A stretch of DNA of 33,203 nt, taken from NCBI GenBank assembly GCA_017561885.1, contig JAFZBF010000044.1, forward strand, positions 1-33,203. The letters run 5' to 3'. Shown piece by piece: positions 7,044 to 14,652 of the stretch; positions within the stretch are counted from its first letter, which is position 1, and each line of letters begins with the position of its first letter. The position numbers were made by a program, and so were the translations under genes. The DNA comes from Bacteroidales bacterium (GTDB lineage Bacteria > Bacteroidota > Bacteroidia > Bacteroidales > UBA932). The notes under the pieces were generated by a model. That model made no database searches and had not been told where the DNA came from. It saw nothing but the letters and a program-made list of their open reading frames with translations.

Positions 7044-7936
7044 ACCGTCACCTCCTTTGCTTTTACTTCAGGCTGGACTGCTGCCGGAGCGGCTTTCTCA
7101 ACCGGAGCGGCGGGCTTCTCAGGGAAGTTGATCTTATGTATCGCTCCCGTAGGACATTCGCTGACGCACTTGGTGCAGAGCTTGCAGACGTTGAAGTCGA
7201 TGTATGCAAGGTTGTTCTCCACCTTGATCGCTTCGAACGGGCATACCTTCTGGCATTTCGCACATCCTATGCAGGCTGCCTTGCAGGCCTTGCGGGCCAC
7301 GGCGCCCTTGTCCTTGCTGTTGCAGAGCACGACCACCATACGGTTCTTCGGTCCTGTGGTGCGAAGCTCGATAATTCCTCTCGGACAGGCGGAAGCGCAT
7401 GCACCGCAGCCTGTACACTTGGTGTCGTCTACCTCAGGCAAGCCGGTTTCGGGGTTCATCCTTATAGCGCCGAACTTGCAGGCTGCCACGCAGTCTCCGC
7501 ATCCGAGACAGCCGTAGCGGCAGCCGGTGTCACCGCTGTAGAGGGCGGCCTTCACCTTGCAGGAAGCGTAACCGTCGTATTCGTTTGTCCTGGGTCTGTT
7601 TTCACAGGTGCCGCTGCATCGCACTACGGCCACCATCTTTTTCTGAGCCACAGCTTCCCGGCCGAGGACCTGGGCGACCTTCTGCATGACTTCATTGCCG
7701 CCTACAGGACAGAAAAGCGAGCCGATCTCAGGTGCAGCGACCACCCTCTGGGCGAAATCACGGCAACCTGCGCTTCCGCAGCCGCCGCAATTGGCACCGG
7801 GGAGGCAGGCCTCCACCTTGTCGATCCTCTCGTCTTCTACGACCTTGAATTTCTGGGCTACAAAAAACAAGACAACTGCCACTACGATACCTATCAAGGT
7901 AAGAATGACAATTGTCGCCAAAATTGTAGAATCCAT
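7040..7936 (-). CDS. rnfB: Electron transport complex subunit RnfB (polyferredoxin)
   Basis: A 298-residue protein with an N-terminal membrane anchor (about 5-27). An Fe-S domain follows, with C44, C50, C53, C58 and a further C76. Four ferredoxin-type cysteine motifs come next: C143/146/149/153, C174/177/180/184, C222/225/228/232 and C251/254/257/261. RnfB takes electrons from reduced ferredoxin and passes them into the complex. The tail (270-298) is rich in Pro, Ala, Lys and Glu and is probably flexible. It lies two bases after the stop of the RseC-like gene. Confidence 0.96.
   Translation of the reverse strand: MDSTILATIVILTLIGIVVAVVLFFVAQKFKVVEDERIDKVEACLPGANCGGCGSAGCRDFAQRVVAAPEIGSLFCPVGGNEVMQKVAQVLGREAVAQKKMVAVVRCSGTCENRPRTNEYDGYASCKVKAALYSGDTGCRYGCLGCGDCVAACKFGAIRMNPETGLPEVDDTKCTGCGACASACPRGIIELRTTGPKNRMVVVLCNSKDKGAVARKACKAACIGCAKCQKVCPFEAIKVENNLAYIDFNVCKLCTKCVSECPTGAIHKINFPEKPAAPVEKAAPAAVQPEVKAKEVTV
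7048..7058 (-). promoter_or_regulatory. Exceptionally strong Shine-Dalgarno site for rnfC
   Basis: Read on the minus strand, the site is AAAGGAGGTGA, a full complement of the usual 16S rRNA 3' end, with GGAGG seven bases before the rnfC ATG. It lies inside the last codons of rnfB. This decides the start at 7043 and is unusual for this phylum. Confidence 0.75.
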
Positions 7937-7938
7937 TA

Positions 7939-8373
7939 TCAGTTAATTTTCTCTATCGAAAAAGTAAAAATCCTTTCGAGCCGGTCCCTGAAAAGGTAGA
8001 CGAACAAATAGTAAATTCCGACGCCAGCGAGGGTCAGCAGTCCGACTGCCAGTTCGTTCAGACCGGTATTAGACAAAATTAACAAAAAAAATATTAGAAT
8101 TACTAATGGAACAGCATAAGAAATGAACACCGCAGAGACACCGAGAGACTGGTTCAGAACAAGGTTCACCTTGTCGCCTACCTTGTACTCTTCGACGAGC
8201 GTGCTTATGTTGTACGGCACATCCACGAAGCGGGTTTCTTCCTCTCCGGCTACGCAGAACCCCTTGGCGTGACAGGACGCGCACGCAGACTTGTTCACGA
8301 ATTCGACGGTGATGTATTCATCGCTGATTTCGCGGATAATACCCTCATGCTCTATCCTTTCGATCTTTTTCAT
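7939..8373 (-). CDS. RseC/SoxR-reducing-type membrane protein
   Basis: A 144-residue protein with an N-terminal cytosolic domain carrying the cysteine cluster C31, C34, C40 (SACASCHAKGFC), then two hydrophobic helices around 85-105 and 110-130. This matches the RseC/MucC family, which in other bacteria is linked to sigma-E regulation and to the SoxR-reducing complex. In Bacteroidetes it commonly heads the rnf cluster. Its start overlaps the stop of the DUF3108 gene by four bases and its stop lies two bases from rnfB, so the three are very likely co-expressed. The precise role with Rnf is not established from this sequence. Confidence 0.85.
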   Translation of the reverse strand: MKKIERIEHEGIIREISDEYITVEFVNKSACASCHAKGFCVAGEEETRFVDVPYNISTLVEEYKVGDKVNLVLNQSLGVSAVFISYAVPLVILIFFLLILSNTGLNELAVGLLTLAGVGIYYLFVYLFRDRLERIFTFSIEKIN

Positions 8374-9206
8374 TTGAGTTTGCTTGAAAGCGGATACTTG
8401 AGGTTCTCGAGGTTCGTGGTGCGGATTTCCAGCTTACCGACGGAAATAGGCACGGACATATACAGCGGAATGCGGTTCTCGTCGTCTGAAACCCAGATAT
8501 AGATGGTGTTCTTGAGGTCGTCGCCTGTCGGTACGGTCAGTTTCGAAGATGCGTCAGTGCCTGCTGCAACGCGCTTGACATTCATCGCAAGGCAGATGGT
8601 GTTGAAAGTGCCGAGGCCGTCCACCTGGCGTGTCTCCCTGCGGACATAGCTGTAGGTGACCCTGCTGATGTTGCGGTCCATTGCAACGAGCATCGTAGCC
8701 GGCTTGCCGGACATAAGCGACTTGAAATCGGACGCTCTCATCTTGTAGACCATATTGATGATGTCGCGGATAATCTCGCTGTTCTTGAAAGAAGTGTCCA
8801 CTGCATGGTCCATCGTACTCTTCTCGACCTTTGCATAGAGAGTCTTCTTGTCAGCGCTCCAGCGATACTCGTTGCGAGCGGTGAAGCCGCCCTCGCTCAC
8901 GTTGCGCATAAAATAGACAGGGTCCAGGTCCGTCTCGAATTTTGACTCGTAAATGTCGCGGACCTTGTAGAAAGAGTCGAAAAACTTGTTGGTACGGGCG
9001 TTCAGCAGGATGTGGAAACAAGGTACGCCGCCTTCATTCACCTGCTGCAGGTTGAACGAGAGCGTAGCGATGTCGGCACGAACGCCCCATTTGTAGTTGA
9101 GTGTGACTTCTATCTTTTCTCCTGCCTTGAAGGGCAGCGATGCCGGCTGCGCAAAAATAAAAGTTGAGATAATCGCAAGAAATATCGACAAAACCGTCTT
9201 CTTCAT
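8370..9206 (-). CDS. DUF3108 domain secreted protein
   Basis: A 278-residue protein with a signal peptide (residues 1-20, cleavage near FAQ-PAS) and a beta-rich body. The segments GEKIEVTLNYKWGVRADIA and the late IYIWVSDDENRIPLYM suggest the DUF3108 family. The function is unknown; the predicted location is the periplasm. It overlaps the RseC-like gene by four bases (8370-8373), so it is translationally linked to the rnf genes. It starts 37 bp after the dnaB stop. Confidence 0.8.
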   Translation of the reverse strand: MKKTVLSIFLAIISTFIFAQPASLPFKAGEKIEVTLNYKWGVRADIATLSFNLQQVNEGGVPCFHILLNARTNKFFDSFYKVRDIYESKFETDLDPVYFMRNVSEGGFTARNEYRWSADKKTLYAKVEKSTMDHAVDTSFKNSEIIRDIINMVYKMRASDFKSLMSGKPATMLVAMDRNISRVTYSYVRRETRQVDGLGTFNTICLAMNVKRVAAGTDASSKLTVPTGDDLKNTIYIWVSDDENRIPLYMSVPISVGKLEIRTTNLENLKYPLSSKLK

Positions 9207-9243
9207 TCCGTGTTTTTTTCAGGATCTTTTCGGATCAGTACCG

Positions 9244-10683
9244 TCATATATCAAAACTCGTACCGACATCGTTCATCCTCGATTCATATTCCTGATAATG
9301 GATGTTTGCATCTTCGAATCTGACCTCCTGGGCGACGAAGCGCATTTCCACGTCACCGGTCTCTCCGTTACGATGCTTGGCGATTATTATCTGTGTCTGG
9401 CCCGGATAGGCGTCGGCTTCCGCCGTTCCGAAAAATTCGGGCCTGTGAATGAACATTACGATATCCGCATCCTGCTCGATGGCGCCGGACTCACGGAGGT
9501 CGCTGAGCTGCGGACGTTTGTTTCCGCCTCGTGTCTCCACCGAACGGTTCAGCTGCGACAGTGCGAGGATAGGCACGTTCAGGTCCTTCGCTATGGACTT
9601 GAGGGCACGCGAGATAGCGGACACTTCCTGTTCCCTCATTCCCCGGAGTTCCACGGGACCTGTCATAAGCTGCAGATAGTCGATGATAATCATCTTCACG
9701 TTCTGGGTCTGCACGAGACGGCGGGCCTTGGAGCGGAATTCATAGATCGACAGCGAAGGAGTGTCGTCAATCCACAGCGGAGCCCTGGACAGCTTTCCGA
9801 TGCGCTCGTTGAGGATATCCCAGTCCTGAGGGTCCTTGAACTTCTTGGCGCCCCATATCTTGTCGGAAGGAATGCCGGTCTCGCTCACCAGGAGTCGTTT
9901 CACGAGCTGCGTCTGCGACATCTCGAGAGAGAAGAAAGCCACCGGGACGTTGTAGTCGACCGCCATGTTGCGCGCCATCGTCAACACGAATGCAGTCTTT
10001 CCGACGGAGGGCCTGGCAGCAAGTATGATGAGGTCGGAGGGCTGCCATCCATAGGTTATCTTGTCGATGTTGGCATATCCGGAAGGCACTCCGCTCAATC
10101 CGTCCTGACGCTCCTGGCCTTTCTGGATATCGTCGATGGCCTGGTTGATGACCATCTGGATCGGACTCGTGTCGCGCTTCATATTTCGCTCGGCGAGCAC
10201 GAACACTTCCTGCTGGGCGTATTGCAGCAGGTCGTCGACAGGCATCGTATCCTCGAAGGACTGTTTCTGTACGCGGTATGATATTGCGATCAGTTCGCGC
10301 TGTATATATTTCTGGAGAAGGATCTTGGTATGATAGTCGGTGTTCGCGGCGGCGCCTATCTTCATGCTGAGCATACTCAGATATGACGCTCCGCCCACGG
10401 CTTCGAGATCTCCGCTCTTGGAGAGCTCGTCGGCCACGGTAAGGATGTCCACCTTGTCGTTGCGGGTTGCAATCTTGGAGATGGCCACGAATATCTTCTT
10501 GTTGTTCTCGTTGTAGAAGCAGTCGGGGACAAGAGACTCGAGGACGTCGTTGATGCACTCGCTGTCGAGCATCATGGCAGCAAGGACGGCCTCCTCTATC
10601 TCAATCGCCTGAGGGGGTTTCCGTCCCATATCCGCCGAAAGCTGCGGCAGATCCACCTTTATTTCCTTCTTTTTCTGGGGCAT
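9244..10683 (-). CDS. dnaB: Replicative DNA helicase DnaB
   Basis: A 479-residue hexameric helicase that unwinds DNA at the replication fork. The N-terminal DnaB domain covers about 22-125, with the EEAVLAAMMLD start typical of the family. The RecA-like C-terminal domain starts near 185. Walker A is ARPSVGKT (223-230), Walker B ends in IIIDYLQLM (332-340), and DLRESGAIEQDAD (396-408) is the conserved arginine-finger region. No intein interrupts the usual insertion sites. It lies in a minus-strand run 15 bp after the zinc-ribbon gene. Confidence 0.97.
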   Translation of the reverse strand: MPQKKKEIKVDLPQLSADMGRKPPQAIEIEEAVLAAMMLDSECINDVLESLVPDCFYNENNKKIFVAISKIATRNDKVDILTVADELSKSGDLEAVGGASYLSMLSMKIGAAANTDYHTKILLQKYIQRELIAISYRVQKQSFEDTMPVDDLLQYAQQEVFVLAERNMKRDTSPIQMVINQAIDDIQKGQERQDGLSGVPSGYANIDKITYGWQPSDLIILAARPSVGKTAFVLTMARNMAVDYNVPVAFFSLEMSQTQLVKRLLVSETGIPSDKIWGAKKFKDPQDWDILNERIGKLSRAPLWIDDTPSLSIYEFRSKARRLVQTQNVKMIIIDYLQLMTGPVELRGMREQEVSAISRALKSIAKDLNVPILALSQLNRSVETRGGNKRPQLSDLRESGAIEQDADIVMFIHRPEFFGTAEADAYPGQTQIIIAKHRNGETGDVEMRFVAQEVRFEDANIHYQEYESRMNDVGTSFDI

Positions 10684-10698
10684 GATGCCAGGAGGATG

Positions 10699-11532
10699 CT
10701 AGTCCTCTTTTGCAGGTTCGTCGAATTCAGGGCTGACCAGTATACGGCCGCAATATTCGCAGATTATGATCTTCTTGTTCTGGGCGATGTCGAGCTGACG
10801 CTGGGGAGGAATCTGGTTGAAGCATCCGCCGCAGGCGCCTCTCTTGACAGTGACTACAGCGAGATGGTTCTTGCAGCTGTTGCGCACCCTGTTGTAAGCC
10901 ACATACATACGCTCGTCGAGCTTCTTGGCGAGTTCTTCCTTGTGGGCTTCGAGCTGTTCCTCTTCCTTGGCGGTTTCGGTGATGATCTGCTCGAGTTCAG
11001 CCTTCTTGTTGTTCAGGTCGATCTGGCGGCCTTCGAGCTGCTTGCGGGTCTCCTCGAGGAGTTCTGCCTTCTCGGCAAGGAGAAGGTTGGTCTCGCGGAT
11101 GTGCTTTTCGCTGGCTTCCTGCTCGAGCTGCTGGAATTCTATCTGACGGGTGATCGATTCGTATTCGCGGTTGTTCATCACCTTCTTGCTCTGCTCTTCG
11201 TACTTCTCTACGAGGACTTTGCACTCCTCTATCTTGGCACGCAGGTCTGAAATGTATTTCTCTGCATCCTTGATCTCTTTCTGCGTATTGCTTATCCTTG
11301 TCTCGAGACCGGCGATGTCGTCTTCCAGGTCCTGGACTTCCAGGGGAAGTTCTCCGCGAAGAAGATGGATCTTGTCGATAGAAGTGTCTGCCTGCTGGAT
11401 TTTGTAGAGCGTGCGGAGCTTTTCTTCCATTGACACGCCGTCAGCTTCGGTCACGGATTTCACCGCCGAAACGAAAGTTTCGCTCTGGTCAATAGGGGTA
11501 ACGATTGCCTTGTTAGCTTTTTTTGTAGCCAT
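10699..11532 (-). CDS. C4-type zinc-ribbon coiled-coil protein
   Basis: A 277-residue protein with a long charged coiled coil (about 40-210) rich in Glu, Lys and Gln heptads. A C-terminal zinc ribbon follows, with C234, C237, C258 and C261 (CGGC and CEYC). This is the zf-RING_7 / YbgI-neighbour family common in Bacteroidetes and other phyla, with proposed nucleic-acid-related roles but no assigned function. It lies seven bases downstream of the Nif3-like gene, a pairing seen widely in bacteria, which supports both calls. Confidence 0.88.
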   Translation of the reverse strand: MATKKANKAIVTPIDQSETFVSAVKSVTEADGVSMEEKLRTLYKIQQADTSIDKIHLLRGELPLEVQDLEDDIAGLETRISNTQKEIKDAEKYISDLRAKIEECKVLVEKYEEQSKKVMNNREYESITRQIEFQQLEQEASEKHIRETNLLLAEKAELLEETRKQLEGRQIDLNNKKAELEQIITETAKEEEQLEAHKEELAKKLDERMYVAYNRVRNSCKNHLAVVTVKRGACGGCFNQIPPQRQLDIAQNKKIIICEYCGRILVSPEFDEPAKED

Positions 11533-11539
11533 AATCTAC

Positions 11540-12301
11540 TTAATAGTAATATATTGGATTATTGTTGTTGCGGGTTTTGCGGACTGCAAAGGTATGTATT
11601 TTTTCGCTAAGCAGTCCAAATAATTTATCCACAATATCTATTTCGCTCTCGTAGTGTCCTACGTCAAGCAGCATAAAGTCTGAACCGGTAAAAAAGCTGT
11701 GGTAACTCAGGTCGCCGCAGAGGTATGCGTCGGCGCCTCTGGCCTCGGCCTCTTCAATCAGGCTGCCTCCTGAACCGCCGCACATCGCCACGCGGCTTAT
11801 CGGGGTTGCAAGCGGTCTGGAGCAACGTACAACGGGCAGTCCGAAAGTCTGTTTCACCTTTTCTATGAAAGCTTTGCTGTCCATCGCCCGGGGCAGGACT
11901 CCGATGGCGCCGAGTCCGTCTTCGCCCAGCGGCTCTATGTCCAGAAGGCCCAGCCTGTCAGCCATCAGCCTGCTGACTCCGTCGGCAGCTTTGTCGGCAT
12001 TGGTATGGGCTGCATACACCACCATGTCGTGCTTTATGGCGCTGACGATTGCAGAGCCCAGGAAGGTATCCGGATCGATCTTCTTCACGCCCCTGAAGAT
12101 AAGGGGATGGTGGGTCACGATCATATTGCATCCGGCTGCCGCCGCCTCGTCGATCAGGGCGGGAGTGCAGTCGAAGCCCACCATTATACCCTTGATTTCA
12201 GCGTCGGGACTGCCGATGCAGAATCCGGCGTTGTCCCAGTTTTCCTGCAGGTCCAGCGGAGCGAAACTCTCGATGATGTCAGCGACTTGCCGTGCTTTCA
12301 T
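11540..12301 (-). CDS. Nif3-like dinuclear metal-centre protein
   Basis: A 253-residue member of the Nif3/YbgI family, annotated in databases as a GTP cyclohydrolase I type 2 homolog. Likely metal ligands are H64 and H65 (VTHHPLIF), H99 and D103 (AHTNAD), and H216 and E220 (GHYESE). The length corresponds to the short form, without the extra central domain found in some homologs of about 370 residues. The cellular role is unresolved in the family. It starts one base after the MerR gene stop. The C-terminal tail is unusually Asn- and Tyr-rich (RNNNNPIYYY). Confidence 0.9.
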   Translation of the reverse strand: MKARQVADIIESFAPLDLQENWDNAGFCIGSPDAEIKGIMVGFDCTPALIDEAAAAGCNMIVTHHPLIFRGVKKIDPDTFLGSAIVSAIKHDMVVYAAHTNADKAADGVSRLMADRLGLLDIEPLGEDGLGAIGVLPRAMDSKAFIEKVKQTFGLPVVRCSRPLATPISRVAMCGGSGGSLIEEAEARGADAYLCGDLSYHSFFTGSDFMLLDVGHYESEIDIVDKLFGLLSEKIHTFAVRKTRNNNNPIYYY

Positions 12302-12302
12302 G

Positions 12303-12620
12303 TCAGATTTCGTTCTTGACGTTTTCGAGCAGGGAACGTATCTCCTTAAGTTTTCCGATCACCTCGAAACGCTGGTCGGCGCCCTCTGCGTTGCTGCCGA
12401 GAAGCTTTTTGGCACCTTCAAGGGTCAGGTTGCGCTCCTTCACCAGGAAATGGATCTTCTTGAACATCTCCACATCTTCGGGACTGAAGAGACGGTTGCC
12501 CTTGTTGTTGCGGCGGGGATGGATGAAATCAGTGAAATTGTCGGACCAGAACCTGACGAGGGAAGTATTCTCGCCCAGCAGCTCGGCTACCTCGCCGATC
12601 GTATAGCATATCTTGCTCAT
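12303..12620 (-). CDS. MerR family transcriptional regulator
   Basis: A 105-residue protein that is essentially a MerR-type winged helix-turn-helix. It has an N-terminal YTIGEVAELLGENTSLVRFW helix-turn-helix (6-25) and a wing region containing NNKGNRLFSPEDV (38-50), then KERNLTLEGAKKLL. There is only a short C-terminal helix and no metal-sensing cysteines, so it is unlikely to be a metal sensor. It is embedded between the M23 peptidase genes and the Nif3-like gene, an arrangement I associate with Bacteroidetes genomes. Its target is unknown. Confidence 0.9.
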   Translation of the reverse strand: MSKICYTIGEVAELLGENTSLVRFWSDNFTDFIHPRRNNKGNRLFSPEDVEMFKKIHFLVKERNLTLEGAKKLLGSNAEGADQRFEVIGKLKEIRSLLENVKNEI

Positions 12621-12630
12621 CGCTTATGTT

Positions 12631-13593
12631 TTAGTCTATTGATTGTCCGTTATATGACGAAATGACCACCATGTCGCGGTAGACGGCAGGACTCAGGTCG
12701 GCGAAAAAGTAATTCACCGGTTCTACGCTGCGGCCCTGTCGCTCCACTTCGTAATGGAGACCTCCCGAGAAGGTCATTCCGCTTGTTCCCACACGCGCTA
12801 TCACATCCCCCTGTTTCAAGTTCTGCCCCTGGCGTACATAAATCTCACTGAGATGGCCGTAAGTGGTCCTGATGCCGTTGCGATGGTCGATCGTGACGCT
12901 GTTGCCCATACCCTTCGAGGCCTTGTCTATCTTCACCACCACGCCGTCAGCAGTAGCCTTGACCTGCGTTCCGACAGCTGCTATTATGTCGAATCCGCCG
13001 TGCCTGCGGAGCGTCTTGTAAAAAGGGTTGATCTTCATACCCACAGAAGCTCCGGTCTGAGCAAGCTTGAAGTTCTCCACGGGCAGGATCGACGGCAGGC
13101 TCGTGGGCTTGAAATTCTCATCTTCCAGTGCCTGGAAAATGGCCTTGATCTGCCTGTTGACATTGGACACCCTCTCGTCCAGGCGGTCTGTCTCTTCATC
13201 AGAAAAGGCAGCAAGCTGCCCGTCGGTCATCGAAGCCATCAGACTTTCGCTTGTAGCCGTATCTCCGGCTAAGAAAGCATCGGTCGAAGGGGGGTCTATT
13301 CCGAATATGTCATTGAAGATATCCTTGTCGCGCAGTTCGAGATTCTTGATGACATCGTCAAGGAGATCCACCTGCTCCGTCATTTTGCCATATTCCTCCT
13401 CAAGATATTCGTTCTCCAGCGAAAGCTTCTTCTCCCGCTCCGTACTGAAGAGCAGGGCGAACAGCAGATACATCACTGCGGCTGCAATGATGCCGTACAG
13501 ACAGAACTTCAGGACTGTCAGGATTATCTGCCCTGCCGAGGGAGTCACCTCGTCGAAGGTCTTGCTTTCCTTGTTGAAACGATATTTCTTCAT
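12631..13593 (-). CDS. M23/LytM-like membrane protein, probably catalytically impaired
   Basis: A 320-residue protein with a short cytosolic N terminus, one membrane helix (about 24-50), a coiled-coil region (55-92) and a C-terminal LytM domain (about 180-298). Zinc-ligand positions are kept: H198 and D202 in HGGFD, and H280 in GLHYE. H247 of the second conserved His motif is also present. The first His of the HxH motif, a catalytic residue in LytM-type enzymes, is Gly278 (GLH instead of HLH). The codon is GGT and unambiguous. The protein may therefore be a non-hydrolytic regulator, as EnvC and NlpD are in E. coli. It follows the intact paralog by four bases. Confidence 0.9.
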   Translation of the reverse strand: MKKYRFNKESKTFDEVTPSAGQIILTVLKFCLYGIIAAAVMYLLFALLFSTEREKKLSLENEYLEEEYGKMTEQVDLLDDVIKNLELRDKDIFNDIFGIDPPSTDAFLAGDTATSESLMASMTDGQLAAFSDEETDRLDERVSNVNRQIKAIFQALEDENFKPTSLPSILPVENFKLAQTGASVGMKINPFYKTLRRHGGFDIIAAVGTQVKATADGVVVKIDKASKGMGNSVTIDHRNGIRTTYGHLSEIYVRQGQNLKQGDVIARVGTSGMTFSGGLHYEVERQGRSVEPVNYFFADLSPAVYRDMVVISSYNGQSID

Positions 13594-13597
13594 TCCC

Positions 13598-14566
13598 CTA
13601 CCCCCTGCTTCTGGACTTACTGATCATGTCCTGATACTCTTCGGGAGTAATGTCGGTTGAGAAGAAGTTCCAGGGATTGACTGCCGTCCCCCTGTAAAGC
13701 ACTTCATAATGGAGGTGAGGACCGGTCACGCGTCCGGAACTGCCGAGTTCCCCGACCTTGTCTCCCCTCTTGACACGCTGTCCCTCGATGACGCTTGCAC
13801 TGAGGAGGTGGCCGTAACGTGTGATATATCCGAATCCGTGGTCGACGTCCACGACGATGCCGTATCCATAATAGTTGTAGTCGACGCGCACCACTACGCC
13901 GTCGCCTGTACAAAGGATGTCAGTACCGGTGGGACCGGCTATGTCGATGCCGCTGTGGAACTTGGCCCCGCCGTTGATAGGATCGGAACGGTATCCGAAA
14001 GGCGATGTCTGCTGCATGCTCTTGGTTGGAACCACGGGATAGATGCTAGGAACGCAGTTGGCCATATCTCCGGCACGTGCGGAGAGAGCCTGGATGTCAT
14101 CGAACGAGAGCGACTGGACATAGGCCTTCTTGGTGAGTATGTCGAGATGGTTCCTGGTGGTTATGAGGTAGTCGGCGTTCATGAAGAGCCGGAGGTCGGC
14201 ATAGCGGTCGACGCCTCCGAAACCTGCATTGCGCACCGACTGAGGTATCTCATCCATTCCGAATACTGAACGGTAGACCACGTTGTCCCTTTCCTGCAGT
14301 TCGCTCAGAGCAGCATTCTGCTCGTTCATCCTTTCGTTGATTTCAGCTATCGAGGCAAGCATCACCTTGTTCTGACGCTCCAGGATGGCAGTCTTGGGAG
14401 TGCTTTTCTTCATCACTCCGTTCCATATCCAGAAATATGCGAAGAAAAAAGCCAGGCCGATGAGCACGACTATGCCGAACCTCATCCACTTGCTCCCGCT
14501 TGTCGGAACATAGAGGTCGTAGGAAGCCGTTTCCGGATTGTATATGTACTGGCTTTCTTTACTCAT
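13598..14566 (-). CDS. M23 family metallopeptidase (probable murein endopeptidase)
   Basis: A 322-residue protein with the same architecture as its neighbour: membrane helix at about 30-48, coiled coil at 60-95 and a LytM domain in the C-terminal half. The active site is complete: H204 and D208 (HSGID), H253 (RYGHL), H284 and H286 (HLHYE). It is expected to cut peptide cross-links of peptidoglycan in the periplasm. It is the first gene of the minus-strand run, divergent from alaS across an 86-bp region with a promoter box on each strand. Confidence 0.93.
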   Translation of the reverse strand: MSKESQYIYNPETASYDLYVPTSGSKWMRFGIVVLIGLAFFFAYFWIWNGVMKKSTPKTAILERQNKVMLASIAEINERMNEQNAALSELQERDNVVYRSVFGMDEIPQSVRNAGFGGVDRYADLRLFMNADYLITTRNHLDILTKKAYVQSLSFDDIQALSARAGDMANCVPSIYPVVPTKSMQQTSPFGYRSDPINGGAKFHSGIDIAGPTGTDILCTGDGVVVRVDYNYYGYGIVVDVDHGFGYITRYGHLLSASVIEGQRVKRGDKVGELGSSGRVTGPHLHYEVLYRGTAVNPWNFFSTDITPEEYQDMISKSRSRG

Positions 14567-14597
14567 ACAGTTTAGGAAAATTGCCGATAGTAATCAG

Positions 14598-14605
14598 CAA
14601 AGTTA
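14598..14605 (-). promoter_or_regulatory. Bacteroidetes -7 box for the M23 peptidase operon
   Basis: The minus strand reads TAACTTTG, an exact match to the Bacteroidetes consensus TAnnTTTG, 31 bp before the ATG at 14566. I see no good TTG at the -33 position. It interleaves with the alaS promoter on the other strand. Confidence 0.55.
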
Positions 14606-14633
14606 TAAAAATCTGATAAAAATGCTATTTTTG
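14603..14633 (+). promoter_or_regulatory. Bacteroidetes-type promoter for alaS
   Basis: TATTTTTG at 14626-14633 matches the consensus TAnnTTTG exactly. A TTA at 14603-14605 sits 20 bp upstream, close to the -33 TTG. Transcription would begin around 14638-14641, giving a 5' leader of roughly a dozen bases before the ATG at 14653. Confidence 0.6.
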
Positions 14634-14652
14634 TGCCAAATATTAAGCACTT

